NCBI RefSeq assembly: GCF_023159225.1
Contig: NC_063161.1
Location: 119,946,958 to 120,010,957 of the forward strand
DNA length: 64,000 bases
Reading direction: 5' to 3'
Source: Perognathus longimembris pacificus
Taxonomy: Eukaryota; Chordata; Mammalia; Rodentia; Heteromyidae
Shown: one piece after another, positions 48,840 through 61,289 of the stretch
Position numbering within the stretch: the stretch's first letter is position 1
Layout of the letters: the number at the start of each line of letters is the position of its first letter
Program-made: the position numbers and the translations under genes
The notes under the pieces: generated by a model
Databases searched by the model: none
Told to the model about the DNA's origin: nothing
Seen by the model: only the letters and a program-made list of their open reading frames with translations

Positions 48840-50893
48840 ATTACTTACTTATTGTCAAAGTGATGTACAGAGGGGTTACAGTTTCATATGTTAGGCCATG
48901 GATACATTTCTTGTGCTGTTTGTTACCGCCTCCCTCATTTCCTCCTCTCTCCTCCCCCTTTCCCTCTCCCCCCATGAGTTGTTCAGTTGGTTTATACCAA
49001 ATGCTTTTGCAAGTATTGCTTTGGGAGTCATTTGTCTTTTTATCCTGTGTCTCTCAATTTTGATATTCCCTTTCACTTTCCTAGTTCTAATACCAGTATA
49101 TACAGTATCCAGGGTACTAGGATAATATACAGTGATAGCATGGGGAAAACCACAGGAAGGAGATACAAGAGGATGAACAAGAAAAGAAGCTACTGTTTCA
49201 CATGGCATGTTGAAAGTAATTACAACAGTGATATAACAGTCATTTCCATAACATGGAGTTCATTTCACTTAGCATCAACTTCTGTAAGAGCATAGCTATT
49301 AGGCTCTTGTGATCCTCTGCAGTGACTAGCCTAAACCTCTGCTAATTATTCCCAATGAGGGAAACCATAGAGTCCATGTTTCTTTGGGTCTGGCTCACTT
49401 CACTTAGTATAATTTTTTCCAAGTTCTTCCATTTCCTTATGAATGGGGCAATGTCATTCTTTCTGATAGAGGCATAAAATTCCATTGTGTATATGTACCA
49501 CATTTTCCTGATCCATTCGTCTACTGAGGGGCATCTGGGTTGGTTCCAGATTCTCGCTATGACAAATTGTGCTGCAATGAACATTGTTGTGCTGGTGGCT
49601 TTACTGTGGTTTTTTGGATAAATACCCAAAAGTGGGGTTGCTGGGTCATAGGGGAGTTCTACATTTAGCCTTCTGAGGAATCTCCATATTGCTTGCCAGA
49701 GTAGCTGAACCAGTTTACATTCCCACCAACAATGAAGTAGGGTTCCCTTTTGGCCACATCACCTCCAACAACTGTTATTGTTAGTTTTCTTGATATATGA
49801 CATTCTTACTGGGGTGAGATGGAATCTCAATGTTGTTTTGATTTGCATTTCTTTTATGGCCAATGATGTAGAGCACTTTTTCATATGTCTCTTGGCCATT
49901 CTCTTTTCCTCATCAGAGAAGTCTCTTTTTAAGTCTTTAGCCCAGTTGTTGAGGGGGCTATTGGTTCTTTGCAGTTTTGTTTTGGAGGAATGTAATTTTT
50001 TTAGTTCTCCATATATTTTAGATATGAGGCCTTTGTTTGTTGTATGGCTGGTAAAGATCTTATCCCAATCTGTGGGCTTTCTGTTTATCTTGTGAGCTAT
50101 GTCCTTTTCCCTGCAGAAGCTCTGCAGTTTGATGCAGTCCTATTTGTCCAACCTTTCTTTAATTTGTAGCATTTCTGGGCCTTTATTAAGGAAGTTTCGT
50201 CCTGTGCCAAGGAGCCCAAGTGTTTCTCCTACTCTTTCTTTTAGTGTTTTCAGGGTATCTGTTTTTATCTCGAGGTCTTTGATCCATTTGAAATTGATTT
50301 TTGTGCAGGGTGATATATAAGGATCTACTTTTAGTTTGTTGCAGGTGTTGAACCAGTTTTGGCAGCACCATTTGTTAAAGAGGCTATCTTTCTTCCATCC
50401 TATTATTTTAGCTCCTTTATCAAAGATTAAGTAGGCATATTTCTGTGGGTTCATTTCTGGGTCTTCAATTCTGTTCCATTGGTCTTCAGGCCTGTTCCAG
50501 TGCCCATACCAAGCTGTTTTTATTACTATAGTTTTTTTAATACAGCTTGAAGTTTGGTATTGTAATTCCTCCAGCACTGTTCTTTCTGCTTAGGATTGTT
50601 TTTGCTATTCAGGGTCTTTTATTGTTCCATATGAATATCCAGCATTGAAATAGAAACAGCAGTAAGAGATCTCCCATCCTCACAGCAGAATTCTACAAGG
50701 CCTTCAAAACAGAACTTACACCAATATTTCTCAAACTCTTCAATGACATTAAAAGAGAAAGATCACTACCAAATGCATTCTATGATGCCAGTATAACCCT
50801 TATCCCAAAACCAGGCAGGGACTCATCATGGAAAGAGAACTATAGACTGATTTCTCCAATGAACATTGATGCAATAATTCTCAACAAAATTTT
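48840..50893 (-). mobile_element. L1 insertion with inverted 5' segment
   Basis: From 48840 the minus-strand L1 3' UTR runs to about 49345. The ORF2 C-terminal region follows to about 50640, readable in pieces: WNQPRCPSVDEWIRKMWYIY, PFIRKWKNLEKIILSEVSQT, and, upstream, KDSLFNKWCCQNWFNTCNKL and WYGHWNRPEDQWNRIEDPEM. At about 50641 the orientation flips: 50641-50893 reads on the plus strand as the start of the reverse-transcriptase region ([30 protein letters not shown]). It is a dead element with frameshifts and a 5' inversion typical of twin priming. A possible duplication is tgtattact/tgtatttct at the two ends. Confidence 0.93.
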
Positions 50894-50904
50894 GTATTTC
50901 TTTC

Positions 50905-51165
50905 ATATTGCTTCTGTAAGGATTCCCATACTGTAGTGGTTCAAAGCAACACAGATTTGTTTACTTGTGGTTCTATAGTTTAAAACTCTGGGAAGACACT
51001 CACTACATTGAAACCAAGGGTGTTAGCTGACATCTATTTCTCTCTGAAGTCTCCAAGTAAAAATGTGTTTACTTGACTATTCCTATTTCTATTGACAATC
51101 TGCATTCCTTGCCTTCAACACCTTTCTTCATCTTCAACAGCAGCACCATTGCATTTCTTTAGCCA
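50905..51165 (-). mobile_element. MLT1-type LTR remnant, minus strand
   Basis: attgcttctgtaaggattcc, gtagtggttcaaagcaacac, gtggttctatagtttaaaac and ctgcattccttgccttc are in the order of a reversed MLT1 LTR. It lies next to the inverted end of the L1. Confidence 0.65.
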
Positions 51166-51284
51166 GTCTTCATTCAAATACTTTTATTCTCAGTCTGTGA
51201 CTTAACTTTTAGTTCTGTAAAAATGTTTTCTCCTTTTGAGGAACTGAAATTTGAAATTTTGATTAATTTACTTTCTCATGTTTT

Positions 51285-51930
51285 TCCTTTATTGTTAGTG
51301 CATTTTTGTGTCCTACCAAAAATTCTTGCTTAACCTAAGATTGCATAGCTTCTAGAAATTGTATAGTTTTAAATTTTATGTGTAAGTATGTGATAACTTT
51401 CAGATCCATTGCAAATTCATTTTCTTTGCATGGGAGTGACAGGGATCAAGATTAGTTGTCCAAATGATCCAGATCTATCACTTCTTCCCAACTGAATTAC
51501 CTTTCATCTTTAGTGTAAGTCAACCGATTGTATATGGGTAGGCCAATCCGCAAATTTCCTTCATATATTTGCCTCTCTTTTAGCTGATATCATATAGTAA
51601 TGATTACTGATGTCATAGTAAATCTTGAAAGTAGGTAGTGTGTTGCTTCCTAACTTTATTCTTTTTTCTCAGTATTTCCTCAGAATTGCTTTGGACATAC
51701 TGGTTACATTTAAACTCATCATACTAATCTTTACAAAAACATAAAAAGCCTATTGAGATTCCAACAAGAATCATACAAGTCAATTTGGGGATGAATACAA
51801 TTCACATTACAACTTCTTTCCAAGAACTTTGTATAGGTTCACTTATTTAAACTTTCTTAAAATTTTCCCCAGTATTTAGAAGTCTTATAAATTTTTTGTT
51901 AGGTCTATTTGATGTCAATAAAAATAGGAC
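51285..51930 (-). mobile_element. Old L1M ORF2 fragment
   Basis: Decayed reverse of the L1 ORF2 C-terminal coding region: aattcttgcttaacctaag, ttttaaattttatgtgtaag, gatccattgcaaattcattt, cagtatttcctcagaattgc and agattccaacaagaatcata. It has no open frame and is far older than the L1 at 48840. Confidence 0.65.
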
Positions 51931-51934
51931 TATT

Positions 51935-52125
51935 TTTTCCAGTCCTGGGGCTTGAACTCTGCCTGGGCACTGTCCTTGAGCTTCTTTTGCTTAAGGTTAG
52001 CACTCTATCACTTGAGTCACAGGGACACTTCCGGCTTTTTCTGTTTATGTGGTACTGAGGAATCAAACTCAGGGCTTCATGTATGCGAGGCAAACACTCT
52101 ACCACTAAGCCACATCCCCAGCCCA
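51935..52125 (-). mobile_element. ID-Geo dimeric SINE, diverged
   Basis: ccagtcctggggcttgaac, cttttgcttaaggttagcac, ttctgtttatgtggtactg, and ccactaagccacatcccc with a cagccc end. Short deletions appear in the Geo part. Confidence 0.85.
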
Positions 52126-52129
52126 AATG

Positions 52130-53690
52130 GGATTTTTTTTTAAAGAAAGTTATTTTATTGTTGTCTAGGAATTGCCAATTTAAAAGAAAAAGTCCAAAGG
52201 CATAGACATAGATAGTTTGTACAGTGTCCTTTGAAAAAGGATATATTTGATGTCCATATGTCAATAAAATTTGGCTTCTAAGCTCTAGTTACCCCAGGAA
52301 TACCAAGTTAGTCACATACAAATACTCTAAAGGATTTTTAAAAGATATTATATAAGTGCTTGCCAGGATTGTCCATTTCTTGAAGTAAGTTTATATTTCA
52401 GTAGTTCTCAACTTCAGCTCCATATTAAAAAGATCTAGCTGTACTTAAAAAAACCCCACAAAAATCCAGATTCTACTTAAATCTACTCATAAGCAGAAAC
52501 TTGTTGGGAAATAATTCCAAAGTATTATTGTCTTCAACACATGTATTTTGGCCATGGTACTGTTATTTTTTTCTTCTCAAAATAATACTCAGGCCTCCTT
52601 TGACTATATTTCTTTTATTCTTACACACCTAGAGTTTTATACATAATATTAATTGTATACAACAATATACAATTACAAAGAATTCTTGCTAACAAAAAAA
52701 AAAAAAAATCAAAATCTGCCAGGGTAGCATTTCAGAGATCTCCCGGGGATGTTTATAGGATGAAGGAATCTCAGAGAGGAAGGGCTACCAAAGATTCCAA
52801 ATGGGAGTGGCTACATAAGTTGGTAGGATATATGCAAAACAGAATCATGAGTCCCTTCTTCCAAACAACAATAGCACAGCATTCTTCTAAATGTGGGGCA
52901 CCATGAAAATGTGAAGATGACTGGTCCATGAATCCAGCTCTTATTCTGAACCCCAGAATGCTCTGTCTATTCAGATGTTCTAAACATTTGTTGATAATCA
53001 TGAAGAATAAAGAGAGCAGTTGATTGCAATTTTATCCCAATGGTCACAGTTTTGTTGTGTTTGTTAAACTCCACCTTGGTTTCTTAATTTTATTCCCTCT
53101 TTGGACTCCAAGATAAATCATATGAGATGTAAATCATCTGTCTTCTTATTCTTATGGTAGATAAGTATACTCGTTTTTAGCATTGAGAGTTGCTTTTTTC
53201 TCTTTATTGACTAATCTCAATTAACATAAACAAATCTTAGCTAAAGACCACATGGTTCATCTCCATTATTAATCTGACTTCATTGAGAAACTCTATATTT
53301 ATAAAATCTACCTCTAAGTGTGTCCCCCCAAAATTAACTAATAAAAGGAAAAGAGCTGCCCTGAATGCAGACAACACTGTTTCATAGTCTGAGGACCCAG
53401 ATGGGGAAAGGAATAGGCTCTCTCACTCTTTTTCTTGGCCACCGTGTTGTGACTTGCTCTTCTTTTCCATGTCCTCCACGCCATGATGAACTGAGACTAC
53501 AGGAAACAAAACACATCTTTCCTCCCTTCAGTTACCTGTGTCAGATATTTTCTCATAGCAACCAATTCACTAACCGAAAGACCTAAAGTTTAGCTCCCTT
53601 TTAACCTGCATGAGAGTCACCAAATGTCATCCTTATATCTTTAGTTTCATCTTAAGAAGAAAGAACATCGACCAAGCACCATCACTTGCT
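52130..53690. other. Unique sequence, nothing recognised
   Basis: An A run lies at 52694-52709. No gene or nameable repeat is seen. Confidence 0.4.
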
Positions 53691-53694
53691 AATA

Positions 53695-53942
53695 TTTACT
53701 ACAGTCCATTTGTTGCTATGATAATATAGCTTTATTTCTTATAATTCTAGAGGCTGGGAAACAACAGGTTCAGCAGATTTGGTGTCTGGTGAGGCACATT
53801 TTCTGGTCATAAAGGGCATCTTCTTGTGTCTTCACCCAATCTCCTCCCAAAGACCAATCTCTCCCAAACTATCACTTTGGAGGTTGGGATATCATCATAT
53901 AATATTAAGGGGACAAATATTTAGTCCACAGTTTACTGATTT
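53695..53942 (-). mobile_element. MaLR solo LTR (MST type), minus strand
   Basis: tccatttgttgctatgataa, ctttatttcttataattctag, aggctgggaaa, cagatttggtgtctggtgag, then an internal deletion, tatcactttggaggttggg and ttaaggggacaaatatttag. Ordered match to a reversed MST/THE-like LTR. Confidence 0.8.
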
Positions 53943-54051
53943 TTCTCCCCATTTAAAAAAAAAACTATGAAGTTGATCATTTCTCTACTTCTTAAATGGC
54001 AATGATAAGTTTCACAAGGGAAAATAACTGTCTAAGGAGGAGGTACAGACC

Positions 54052-54266
54052 TGTACCTGGTGGTCCATGCTTATAATCCTAGCTACTCAGGACGCTGAGA
54101 TATGAGGTTCACAGTTCAAAGCCATCCTGGGCAGAGAAATCTTTGAGCCTCTTATCTCCACAAAGTCACAACTGGAGCTATAGCTCAAGTAGTAGAAAGC
54201 CAGCCATGGGTGAAAAAGCTGAGCAAGAGTATTGAGGTTCTTAGTTAAAATACAAGTGCCAGCAAA
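54052..54266 (+). mobile_element. B1-Geo dimeric SINE, plus strand
   Basis: ctggtggtccatgcttataa, tcctagctactcaggacgctg, gttcaaagccatcctgggc, ttatctccacaaag, then the Geo half ctggagctatagctcaag, and ttcttagttaaaatacaagtg near the end. Diverged. Confidence 0.82.
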
Positions 54267-54384
54267 TCTAGGTTCCCATTATAACTATTTGCACAGAATA
54301 TTAAAAAGTACCCAAATCCTGCTATATTTCTTGAACTTTTAACGGAAAATTCTATCTAGTAGGATTATTGGGTAGATTCCAGTA

Positions 54385-54445
54385 ATACAAGGGGAAATGC
54401 TTAGTACAAAGAAAATGCTCAATAAACTGGTGGTGATTGTTATCC
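54385..54445 (+). repeat. Possible MIR 3' end
   Basis: aaatgcttagtacaaagaaa and atgctcaataaactggtgg resemble the MIR 3' segment. The match is short and weak. Confidence 0.35.
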
Positions 54446-54879
54446 AAGTCACAACTGCCACAAGGAGCCTTTGTGCTACATTCTTTCTCATCTGAAGATA
54501 GCATTGGCAAGTTTCCTACTCTCACTTAATAAAGTAAGTGGATTAAAGAAATGGTGGAACATCGCACAACTTCTCATTCCATTTGAGATCAAGACAAGAA
54601 ATTATGAGTGCAAAGAGCGGTGATAATATTCACAAAATACAGTGCTAACTAGTATTTTTTAAATGCCAAGCAAACTATTCAAAACTTTACAGTCTCCCCT
54701 TTTCCTCATCTGTAAGCATAAAGTATAAGAAATGTCTTTAACTCATAGAGTAGCATAACTAACCAATTATCTTGTAATTGGCTTGTGGACCCACTTTAGT
54801 GAATTGACAGCTTTTAATGCTGTCTTCCCAGCTTTGAAGCCGTGGTAGGCACTTATGTGTATGTGCATGTGTGCGCGCG

Positions 54880-55085
54880 CCAGTACTAGCATTGAACTCA
54901 GGGAGTGAGAACTGTCCTTAACTTCTTTACTCAAGGATGGTACTCTACCACTTGAGCCACAGGCCTACTCTGGATTTTTGGTAATTAAGTGGTACTGAGT
55001 GTCACAGATTGATCTTCCTGGGCTGACATCAAATTGCAATCCTTAGATCTCAGTCTCGTGAGTAGCTAGATTACAGGCATGAATC
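54880..55085 (-). mobile_element. B1-Geo dimeric SINE
   Basis: gccagtactagcattgaac, tactcaaggatggtactctacc, ggtaattaagtggtactgag, then the B1-like half with gtgagtagctagattacagg. It is preceded by a short alternating GT/GC run at 54856-54880. Confidence 0.8.
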
Positions 55086-55089
55086 TGCC

Positions 55090-55780
55090 TGTTCCCTGCT
55101 GTATCTCTGATGATTATACTTTCCTTCCCAGTATATTTGTTGGTCAGCTATAACTCCTATCTACTCACCCTACGTTTGGCAGAATGTTCTGTGTATACTA
55201 AGTGGGTTCGAGGTTGATTCGTAGCTAAGAGAGATGAGATTAAGATTAGGATATTTCACGGCTCCCACAAACTCCTCTACTCTCTTCTACTCACTCCCCA
55301 TGTGCTCTGCCTCTATACTAAAATCTGACCTTCCCATCTGTACTCCACATGCCCCACTTCTCATAGTCCTCTCACTCCAAAGGAATTCAGCATGCCCTGG
55401 ACCTCCTTTCCTAAGGCCACAGCCCTCTACCTAAACTAATCTAGCAATGGAAATGTGTATGGTTGGCAAGAATACTCCATTCACAGATGATATGTTCCAA
55501 AGGGAAGAATTTGGGTAGCCCATGGGAAGAACCATTAATTGAAAGACCAATGAGTGCACTGAACAAACTAGTGCTGAACACCACTGGAGGTCATGTCAAG
55601 AGATGGCAAAAAGAATACAAATACATAGGTCTAGATTCAAATTCAACCACTCAACAACAGAAAAATACCTTCATCTCTAAGCCTCAGTGAGGTAGTAAAG
55701 GTTCTTTTGTAAGTTTGCCACAAGACTTTAATGAATATTAAGTGTAAAATATCCAGTCCCATAGGTCTTAAATTGGACTC
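55090..55780. other. Unique sequence, nothing recognised
   Basis: No gene or nameable repeat. Confidence 0.4.
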
Positions 55781-55784
55781 TGCT

Positions 55785-56152
55785 ATGGTCCAACTAGTTT
55801 GGACATAGAACAGTCCCCCCAAAATGAAAAGGCTCATGTGTTAAAGCCTCAGTTCCTAGATTGGCACTATTACAAGGAGTTGTGAACTTTAAGGTGTCTT
55901 TGAAGGGGACATGCCATGTAGCCTGTTCGTCTTTTTCTTTATATTTTCTTTGCAGCTGCACTGAAGTGAGCAGCTTCTCTCAAAACATGTACTTCCTGCC
56001 ATGATGTTCTGTCTCTAAAGCAACAGGACAACTTAATCAAGGATGGAAGCCCTCGAAACCATAGGCCTAAACAAACAAACTCTGTTCACCTTTTTAAGTT
56101 GATTTGTCACAGGTATTTATTACAGTAACTGAAGGTAACTAACACAAATTCA
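55785..56152 (+). mobile_element. Probable MaLR-like LTR (rodent MT/ORR1 sort)
   Basis: gctatggtccaactagtttgg, cagtccccccaaaatgaaaa, ggctcatgtgttaaagcctc, tgaactttaaggtgtctttg, ttcctgccatgatgttctg and cacaggtatttattacagtaac give the outline of a MaLR LTR. The subfamily is unknown. Confidence 0.55.
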
Positions 56153-56154
56153 CA

Positions 56155-57600
56155 GGTTTGGTTTCTATTTTAAGCATTACAAATAAGTGTGTGTATGAGT
56201 GTGTGTGTGTGCGTGCAGTTTTCTTTTTCTCTATTTTTATGTATTTCCTACTATTGAGCAGTTTCTAAAATTTGGGAACTTTATATACATTTACCTCATT
56301 AAAACATAACAAACATTTTCCTAAAGTGATCTGACCTGTTTACATCTAGCAACTCAGCTTATGAGAGAGTTCTGTAGTTTTACACCCTGATCAAATTTGA
56401 ATATTGTCTGAACTTTACACTTTTCCCTAGCTACAATATGAAAACATATCTTTCTGTGGTTTTAGTTTGTAATATTTTGACTGGCTTAAGCATTTTCCCA
56501 TTGTCTTGTAGAAATTATTTTTGCTTTTATCATCCCATTTCCAATAAGCTTCTCATTTCAAATAACTTATTGGTGCAGTCAACCAATAAAGTTAACTCTC
56601 TGTAGGAACATTTATCAATCCTTTCTTTTCACAGAATTGGGCAAGTAAGATCACTTTAAAAATCTATTTAAACATATAGTTGACATAATTGAACATACTT
56701 TTTCTTTCTTCCTCACCCCATGGTTGAGGAAAGTACTGAAAAATGGGTGAGTCTTTAAGGATCAAAAGTTTTCAACAAAATCTTAAAAGAGGAATTTTGT
56801 TCCTTCACCACTTGTCTTTATCTAGTTGGTTTGACAACACTGTTATACACATTCATTCTGTGTTCATGCATGTCCTTAATTCCTCTAATTATGAAAGTTC
56901 TGAACTGTAGGCAGGAACTGGGAATTATGGGAGAAGATGGGGAATGTGGAGCCAGAGGCAGGGAAGTTTACTGGTTCTGCCTCTATCTTTAGGGTGTATC
57001 ATATTTTGGGAAGAGGAAGAAAATGCATTTTGAGCTGGTCTCAGTTACTTCCATTACAGAGAGCATATCCATGCCTAGAACAGCTTTCATGGATTTGTCA
57101 ATTGACATAAATTAAAAACAGACCAAACTTCATTCCATCTCTCTCTGCATTTTCTTCCATAGATTTTCCTTACCTCCTCCTCCTTCTCTTTACCCCACCC
57201 TAACCCTTCTTCTCTTAATGTCTTTAAAAAAATAATTTTGCTCTGCCCACATTTTCTGCTTTCTCAGAAAACATTTTCCCCTGGCTCTGGTTCCCATTCT
57301 GCCTGAGGGAACGTTTCCTCTCTCCTCCATTCCTTCATTCTAATCCTCTCAATTATCTAAGCCCCAGCCGAATCCCTAGTAAACATTCTGAAAGGGGAAG
57401 GCGGCTTAGGCTTGTTGATTGAGTGGTTTTGATTTTTTCATTTTAGACCAGGAAACTTCAATTTAAACCTAAGTTTTTTTTATTAGGAAAACATACTTTT
57501 TGTATTAAAGCAGTCATTTACATTTCTTAGTCATTTTAACAACAACTGAAACAGCTCCTTAAGCACAGAAGTTTATTCAGCCCTGGAGAAGCAGTGGAGG
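56155..57600. other. Unique sequence, nothing recognised
   Basis: A short TG-rich run lies at 56187-56215. No gene is seen. Confidence 0.4.
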
Positions 57601-57715
57601 AAAAAAAAAAAAAAAAAAGGTTTTGTCTTTAGTAAGACCTAGGTTCAGATCTCAGCTCAATGTCTTCCCAGAGCAAGGCACCCTTCGGAGCCTCAGTTTC
57701 CTTCTCTGTAATATA

Positions 57716-57758
<43 letters not shown>
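57601..57758 (+). repeat. A run, MIR remnant and (TG)n
   Basis: An A run at 57601-57618, then a MIR-like block (cctaggttcagatctcagctc, gagcctcagtttccttctctg, taatat), then (TG)n at 57718-57758. The microsatellite starts where MIR normally carries its TA-rich segment. Confidence 0.65.
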
Positions 57759-57759
<1 letters not shown>

Positions 57760-58555
57760 CGTTCTAGAGATTTTTGAATGAGATATCAGACAGAAAGAAA
57801 GGTCATTGCTGCAGTTGAATTTCTAAGTTAAGACCAAGACTGTGAATTAGTGAGATAAGAGAAGAGCTGGAAGGCTGAGGCACATGTGGAATGTGGAAAA
57901 CCAGCCAGTCCCTCCAGGAGGCTGAGGAAGCAACTTGTAGAGTAGCAACATTAGTAGCTGCTGTGGAAATGAACAAACTCAACTCCACTGCCAGCTTTAG
58001 TCCCATGAAAGCTCTGTTGACTGTATTAATACCTAGCTTCCCTCCCCACCCTCCACCAACCGGCAAATAGCTAGTATCTCAAGGAAATTAGAAATTGTTT
58101 GAGGAAGGGAAAGTGGATACTAAGTTACCAGAACTCAACTTCTTCTGCCTACTGTATCAGAGCTCTTGAGTTCAGTCCCTAACTTCCTAAAATGTCACCC
58201 CTAGGATGATACTCAAGAGATACACCCACTTAGTATGAATCATTCACTCAGGATGACCTTGTTCTCTGTCTACCCAAGCCTTGCCACCTTTAGAATTTCA
58301 ATAAAAATACCACCTCTAAGAAACATTTCCCTTCTACCAGAACACCTCCAGCCCAAATTCACCTTAATGTTGGATATCCATGTGCCCAATTCCAGCTGCA
58401 GAAGCTCACAAAACAACAACTAGCTTCATTAGGTATTGGATGTGGATATTTAAAATATTTAACTCTATTTATTAAGTGATAATTGCCAATTTAGTTGCAG
58501 CAAAAATTTTGAAAAATATTGACTTAGTAGTTAAATGTGGATTATAGGTTTAGAG
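57760..58555. other. Unique sequence, nothing recognised
   Basis: An 87-codon minus-strand frame at 57803-58066 has no recognisable domain. Confidence 0.35.
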
Positions 58556-58559
58556 GAAG

Positions 58560-58765
58560 CAGATTCAAGGCTTGGGTCTGTAGTTAGAGATATGGCCTTG
58601 AACTAGACACTTTAATTCTCTAAGATTAAGATTTTGTCAAATCGAAACCATAATAAGACATTTCTTTAATATAAAATATAGTTATGGGATAATGTGTATG
58701 AAGGATGTAACATATACTTCCTTGCTAGTAAATAGTAATTTCAGCCATTATAATAGTAAATGCTT
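58560..58765 (+). repeat. MIR SINE remnant
   Basis: gattcaaggcttgggtctgt, tatggccttgaactagacac, ttaattctctaagattaag and ggataatgtgtatgaaggatg follow MIR order with heavy decay. Confidence 0.5.
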
Positions 58766-58884
58766 GATAAATAAAATTTTCAAATAGGTATGCTCTTTTC
58801 ATAAGTCTCTTGTGATGACCAACATTATTTGACTCTTTTAGGACAGTAATTTGCAGCCGTCTTGGGCAAAAAGTGACGTCCTCA

Positions 58885-59055
58885 TCTCAATAAATAAGTG
58901 AGGAAACTTGGCATATTGCTGTCATCCCAGCTATTTGGGAGTCAGAGATAGGATAATAGTTCAAGGACAGCCTGGGCAAAAAGAACAAAACCCTATGTAA
59001 GAAATAAGTAAAGCAGCCCCTATCCCAGTAACTCTTAGCCCCATTACTGCAAAAA
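58885..59055 (+). mobile_element. B1/ID composite SINE, diverged
   Basis: ggcatattgctgtcatccc, agctatttgggagtcagag, aatagttcaaggacagcctgg, a linker, then ctatcccagtaactcttagccc. It resembles the second monomer plus ID part of an old composite. Confidence 0.55.
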
Positions 59056-59264
59056 AAATCCTGGAAGAATCATTAAATTAATATTTATTATTGAATCTTA
59101 AAATAGGAATGTACCTAGAATTCCCATTATTGTTACTACAAATAATCATACTAATATCATCTCAGTGGGTTTGGTCACAGAAAAAATTATATTCAAAAAG
59201 GCTGCTTAGGGCTTTTAAAGAACTCTTTCCTCAAAATTTCAAAATGTATGTGTAATGTAAAGCA

Positions 59265-59730
59265 AAATTGAGAGTCTTGAAACAAGTCCATACATCTGTG
59301 GTAAATTGAGACTACTCAACAGGAAAGAATAATCTCTTCAAAAATGGTGCTTAGACAATTAGACATCCACTAAAAATGCTAAGAATGAAGTTTGACTTTA
59401 ACCTCACACCATATGTAAAAATATAATTCTTTTTAGAAGAAAGCATAGGAGTAATTCTTCATGACTTTGGTTTTGACAAAGGGTTCTTTTTAATGTATGA
59501 CCCCAAGAATATGAATGATAAAATTAAAAATAGGTTAAGTGGAATGGAATTCATCAGAATTAAAAATTTTTGTGCTCCAAAGGATTTGACTAGGAAGAAG
59601 TCAGCAAAAAAGAAAAAAAGATGCTTAAACCATGTAGTTAATAAGGGTTTTATAGTCAGACTATAAAAATAACACAACAACAAGAAGGGGTAAACAACCT
59701 ACTTTATAAACAGCCAAATAAACATTGTAG
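59265..59730 (+). mobile_element. Old L1M ORF2 fragment, plus strand
   Basis: gtccatacatctgtggtaa, ttcaaaaatggtgcttagac, ctcacaccatatgtaaaaata, agaagaaagcataggagtaa, ttcttcatgactttggtttt and aaaatttttgtgctccaaagg are in L1 ORF2 order. Frames are broken. Confidence 0.8.
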
Positions 59731-59768
59731 AGGTGTCATCTTCAATTATCAGCAAATGAGACTCAAGG

Positions 59769-59792
59769 TGGGGGGGGGGGAGAAGAGACAGA

Positions 59793-59828
<36 letters not shown>

Positions 59829-59850
59829 CAGAGACAGAGACAGAGAGAGA
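59769..59850 (+). repeat. Poly-G and (GAGACA)n low-complexity tract
   Basis: A run of about ten G at 59769-59780, then GA and gagaca repeats to 59850. Confidence 0.95.
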
Positions 59851-60007
59851 ACCACAGTACAAGGCCAGACTTGAGGACAATAATACCAACAGCAGCCTGA
59901 GACTGCTATTTTTCAGAGTGTAGGTTCTGCTAGAATTACATTGGTCCAGATACTTCATGTTTACAAAAGGGGGTCCTTCAGTTCAAAGTCTGGTTTACTT
60001 GAAAGGG

Positions 60008-60009
<2 letters not shown>

Positions 60010-60060
<51 letters not shown>
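60010..60060. repeat. (CA)n microsatellite
   Basis: About 25 CA units. Confidence 0.95.
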
Positions 60061-60062
<2 letters not shown>

Positions 60063-60064
60063 GC

Positions 60065-61003
60065 AGTCTCTTGCCCCATGTCCTTACACTGTGGGAGGTG
60101 ATTCCTTAAAACCTGGACACTGTCCCACATCTTGAGAACAGATTGTTTAACTCTTTACCAACAGTGAATCCAGACTAAGTCCCCAGAATTTTGGCTCCTT
60201 CTGTTCCTGAGGCCTAGAGAGAGTACCAAACCCAATGAAGACAAAGTAAACAAATCTAAAGCAGACAAAGAATCTGAACAGAGGGAAATACCACTCGTCA
60301 ATACACACTACAGTGGAATAAAACTTTTACACTTGGGCTTCCTCAGGAAAGGTACTTCCGGAAGGTACCTCAGATTCTTTAATTATAGAACAATTTAGTA
60401 GAGGGAGAAGTCAAAAGCCCCCAAAATATAACAAGCAGGACTTTCATGCAATGAGGGAGTTGCAAATAGCTCTTGATTATTCTTAGTCCAGTAGATAGAA
60501 TAAACTGAAAAAGAAAAAAGGCAAAATATTTCAAACTGAGAAAGCCATCTTCACTCCTTGCCAGTATCATTTTTCTTTTCCCCTCACCCTTCTAGCTTTT
60601 CAGCTAAACTTTTTCACAGATTACTGTTGATGTTTTTCACAAATAGTTCATAGGAAACATGATGACAGTGTCAGTGTAAAAAGTATCAGGAACACAAATA
60701 AAAGGTGAATGTTTTAATTATGAAACCCTAAAGGTAAAGTAACATTTCACAGAAGTGTATGATTCCAGTTTCTATTTGTAATTGGCTCAAGCTTGTTGGC
60801 TCTAATCAGAGTGAAGCAAAAGTAGAATATTGGACATGAATGTAGAGATCCCTTTGTATTGTGTTTAGAGTAGCTTTTCCTTTGGGGTCAATAAAGAACT
60901 AAGAAAGGAGTAAAAAGACACTCTAGAACGCATATGCCCTCATCTTTCAAAGGACCTATATGGCAATGCTATAATTGCCTGGAAATATTTTAGCTTGCAA
61001 AAA
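60065..61003. other. Unique sequence, nothing recognised
   Basis: No gene or nameable repeat is seen. Confidence 0.4.
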
Positions 61004-61237
61004 CTCTCTCCTTTTCTTTTTTTTTTTTTGGCCAGTCCTGGGCCTTGGACTCAGGGCCTGAGCACTGTCCCTGGCTTCTTCCCGCTCAAGGCTAGCACTC
61101 TGCCACTTGAGCCACAGCGCCGCTTCTGGCCATTTTCTGTATATGTGGTGCTGGGGAATCGAACCTAGGGCCTCGTGTATCCGAGGCAGGCACTCTTGCC
61201 ACTAGGCTATATCCCCAGCCCTCTCTCCTTTTCTTTT
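61004..61237 (-). mobile_element. ID-Geo dimeric SINE with perfect target-site duplication
   Basis: Poly-T, then complements of the Geo and ID monomers (about 61030-61220). It is flanked by ctctctccttttctttt at 61004-61020 and 61221-61237, a perfect 17-bp duplication. It shares the cttcccgctcaaggc and gaacctagggcctcgtgtatcc variants with the SINE at 29870, so both look like recent insertions. Confidence 0.93.
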
Positions 61238-61287
61238 AAAAAAATATTTTATTGTTATTATAAAGGTGATATACAGAGGGGTTCTCC
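61238..61287 (-). mobile_element. Very short L1 3' tip
   Basis: ttttattgttattataaagg and tgatatacagaggggtt are the complement of the last 40-50 bp of the local L1 3' UTR family. The rest is absent. Confidence 0.65.
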
Positions 61288-61289
61288 CT

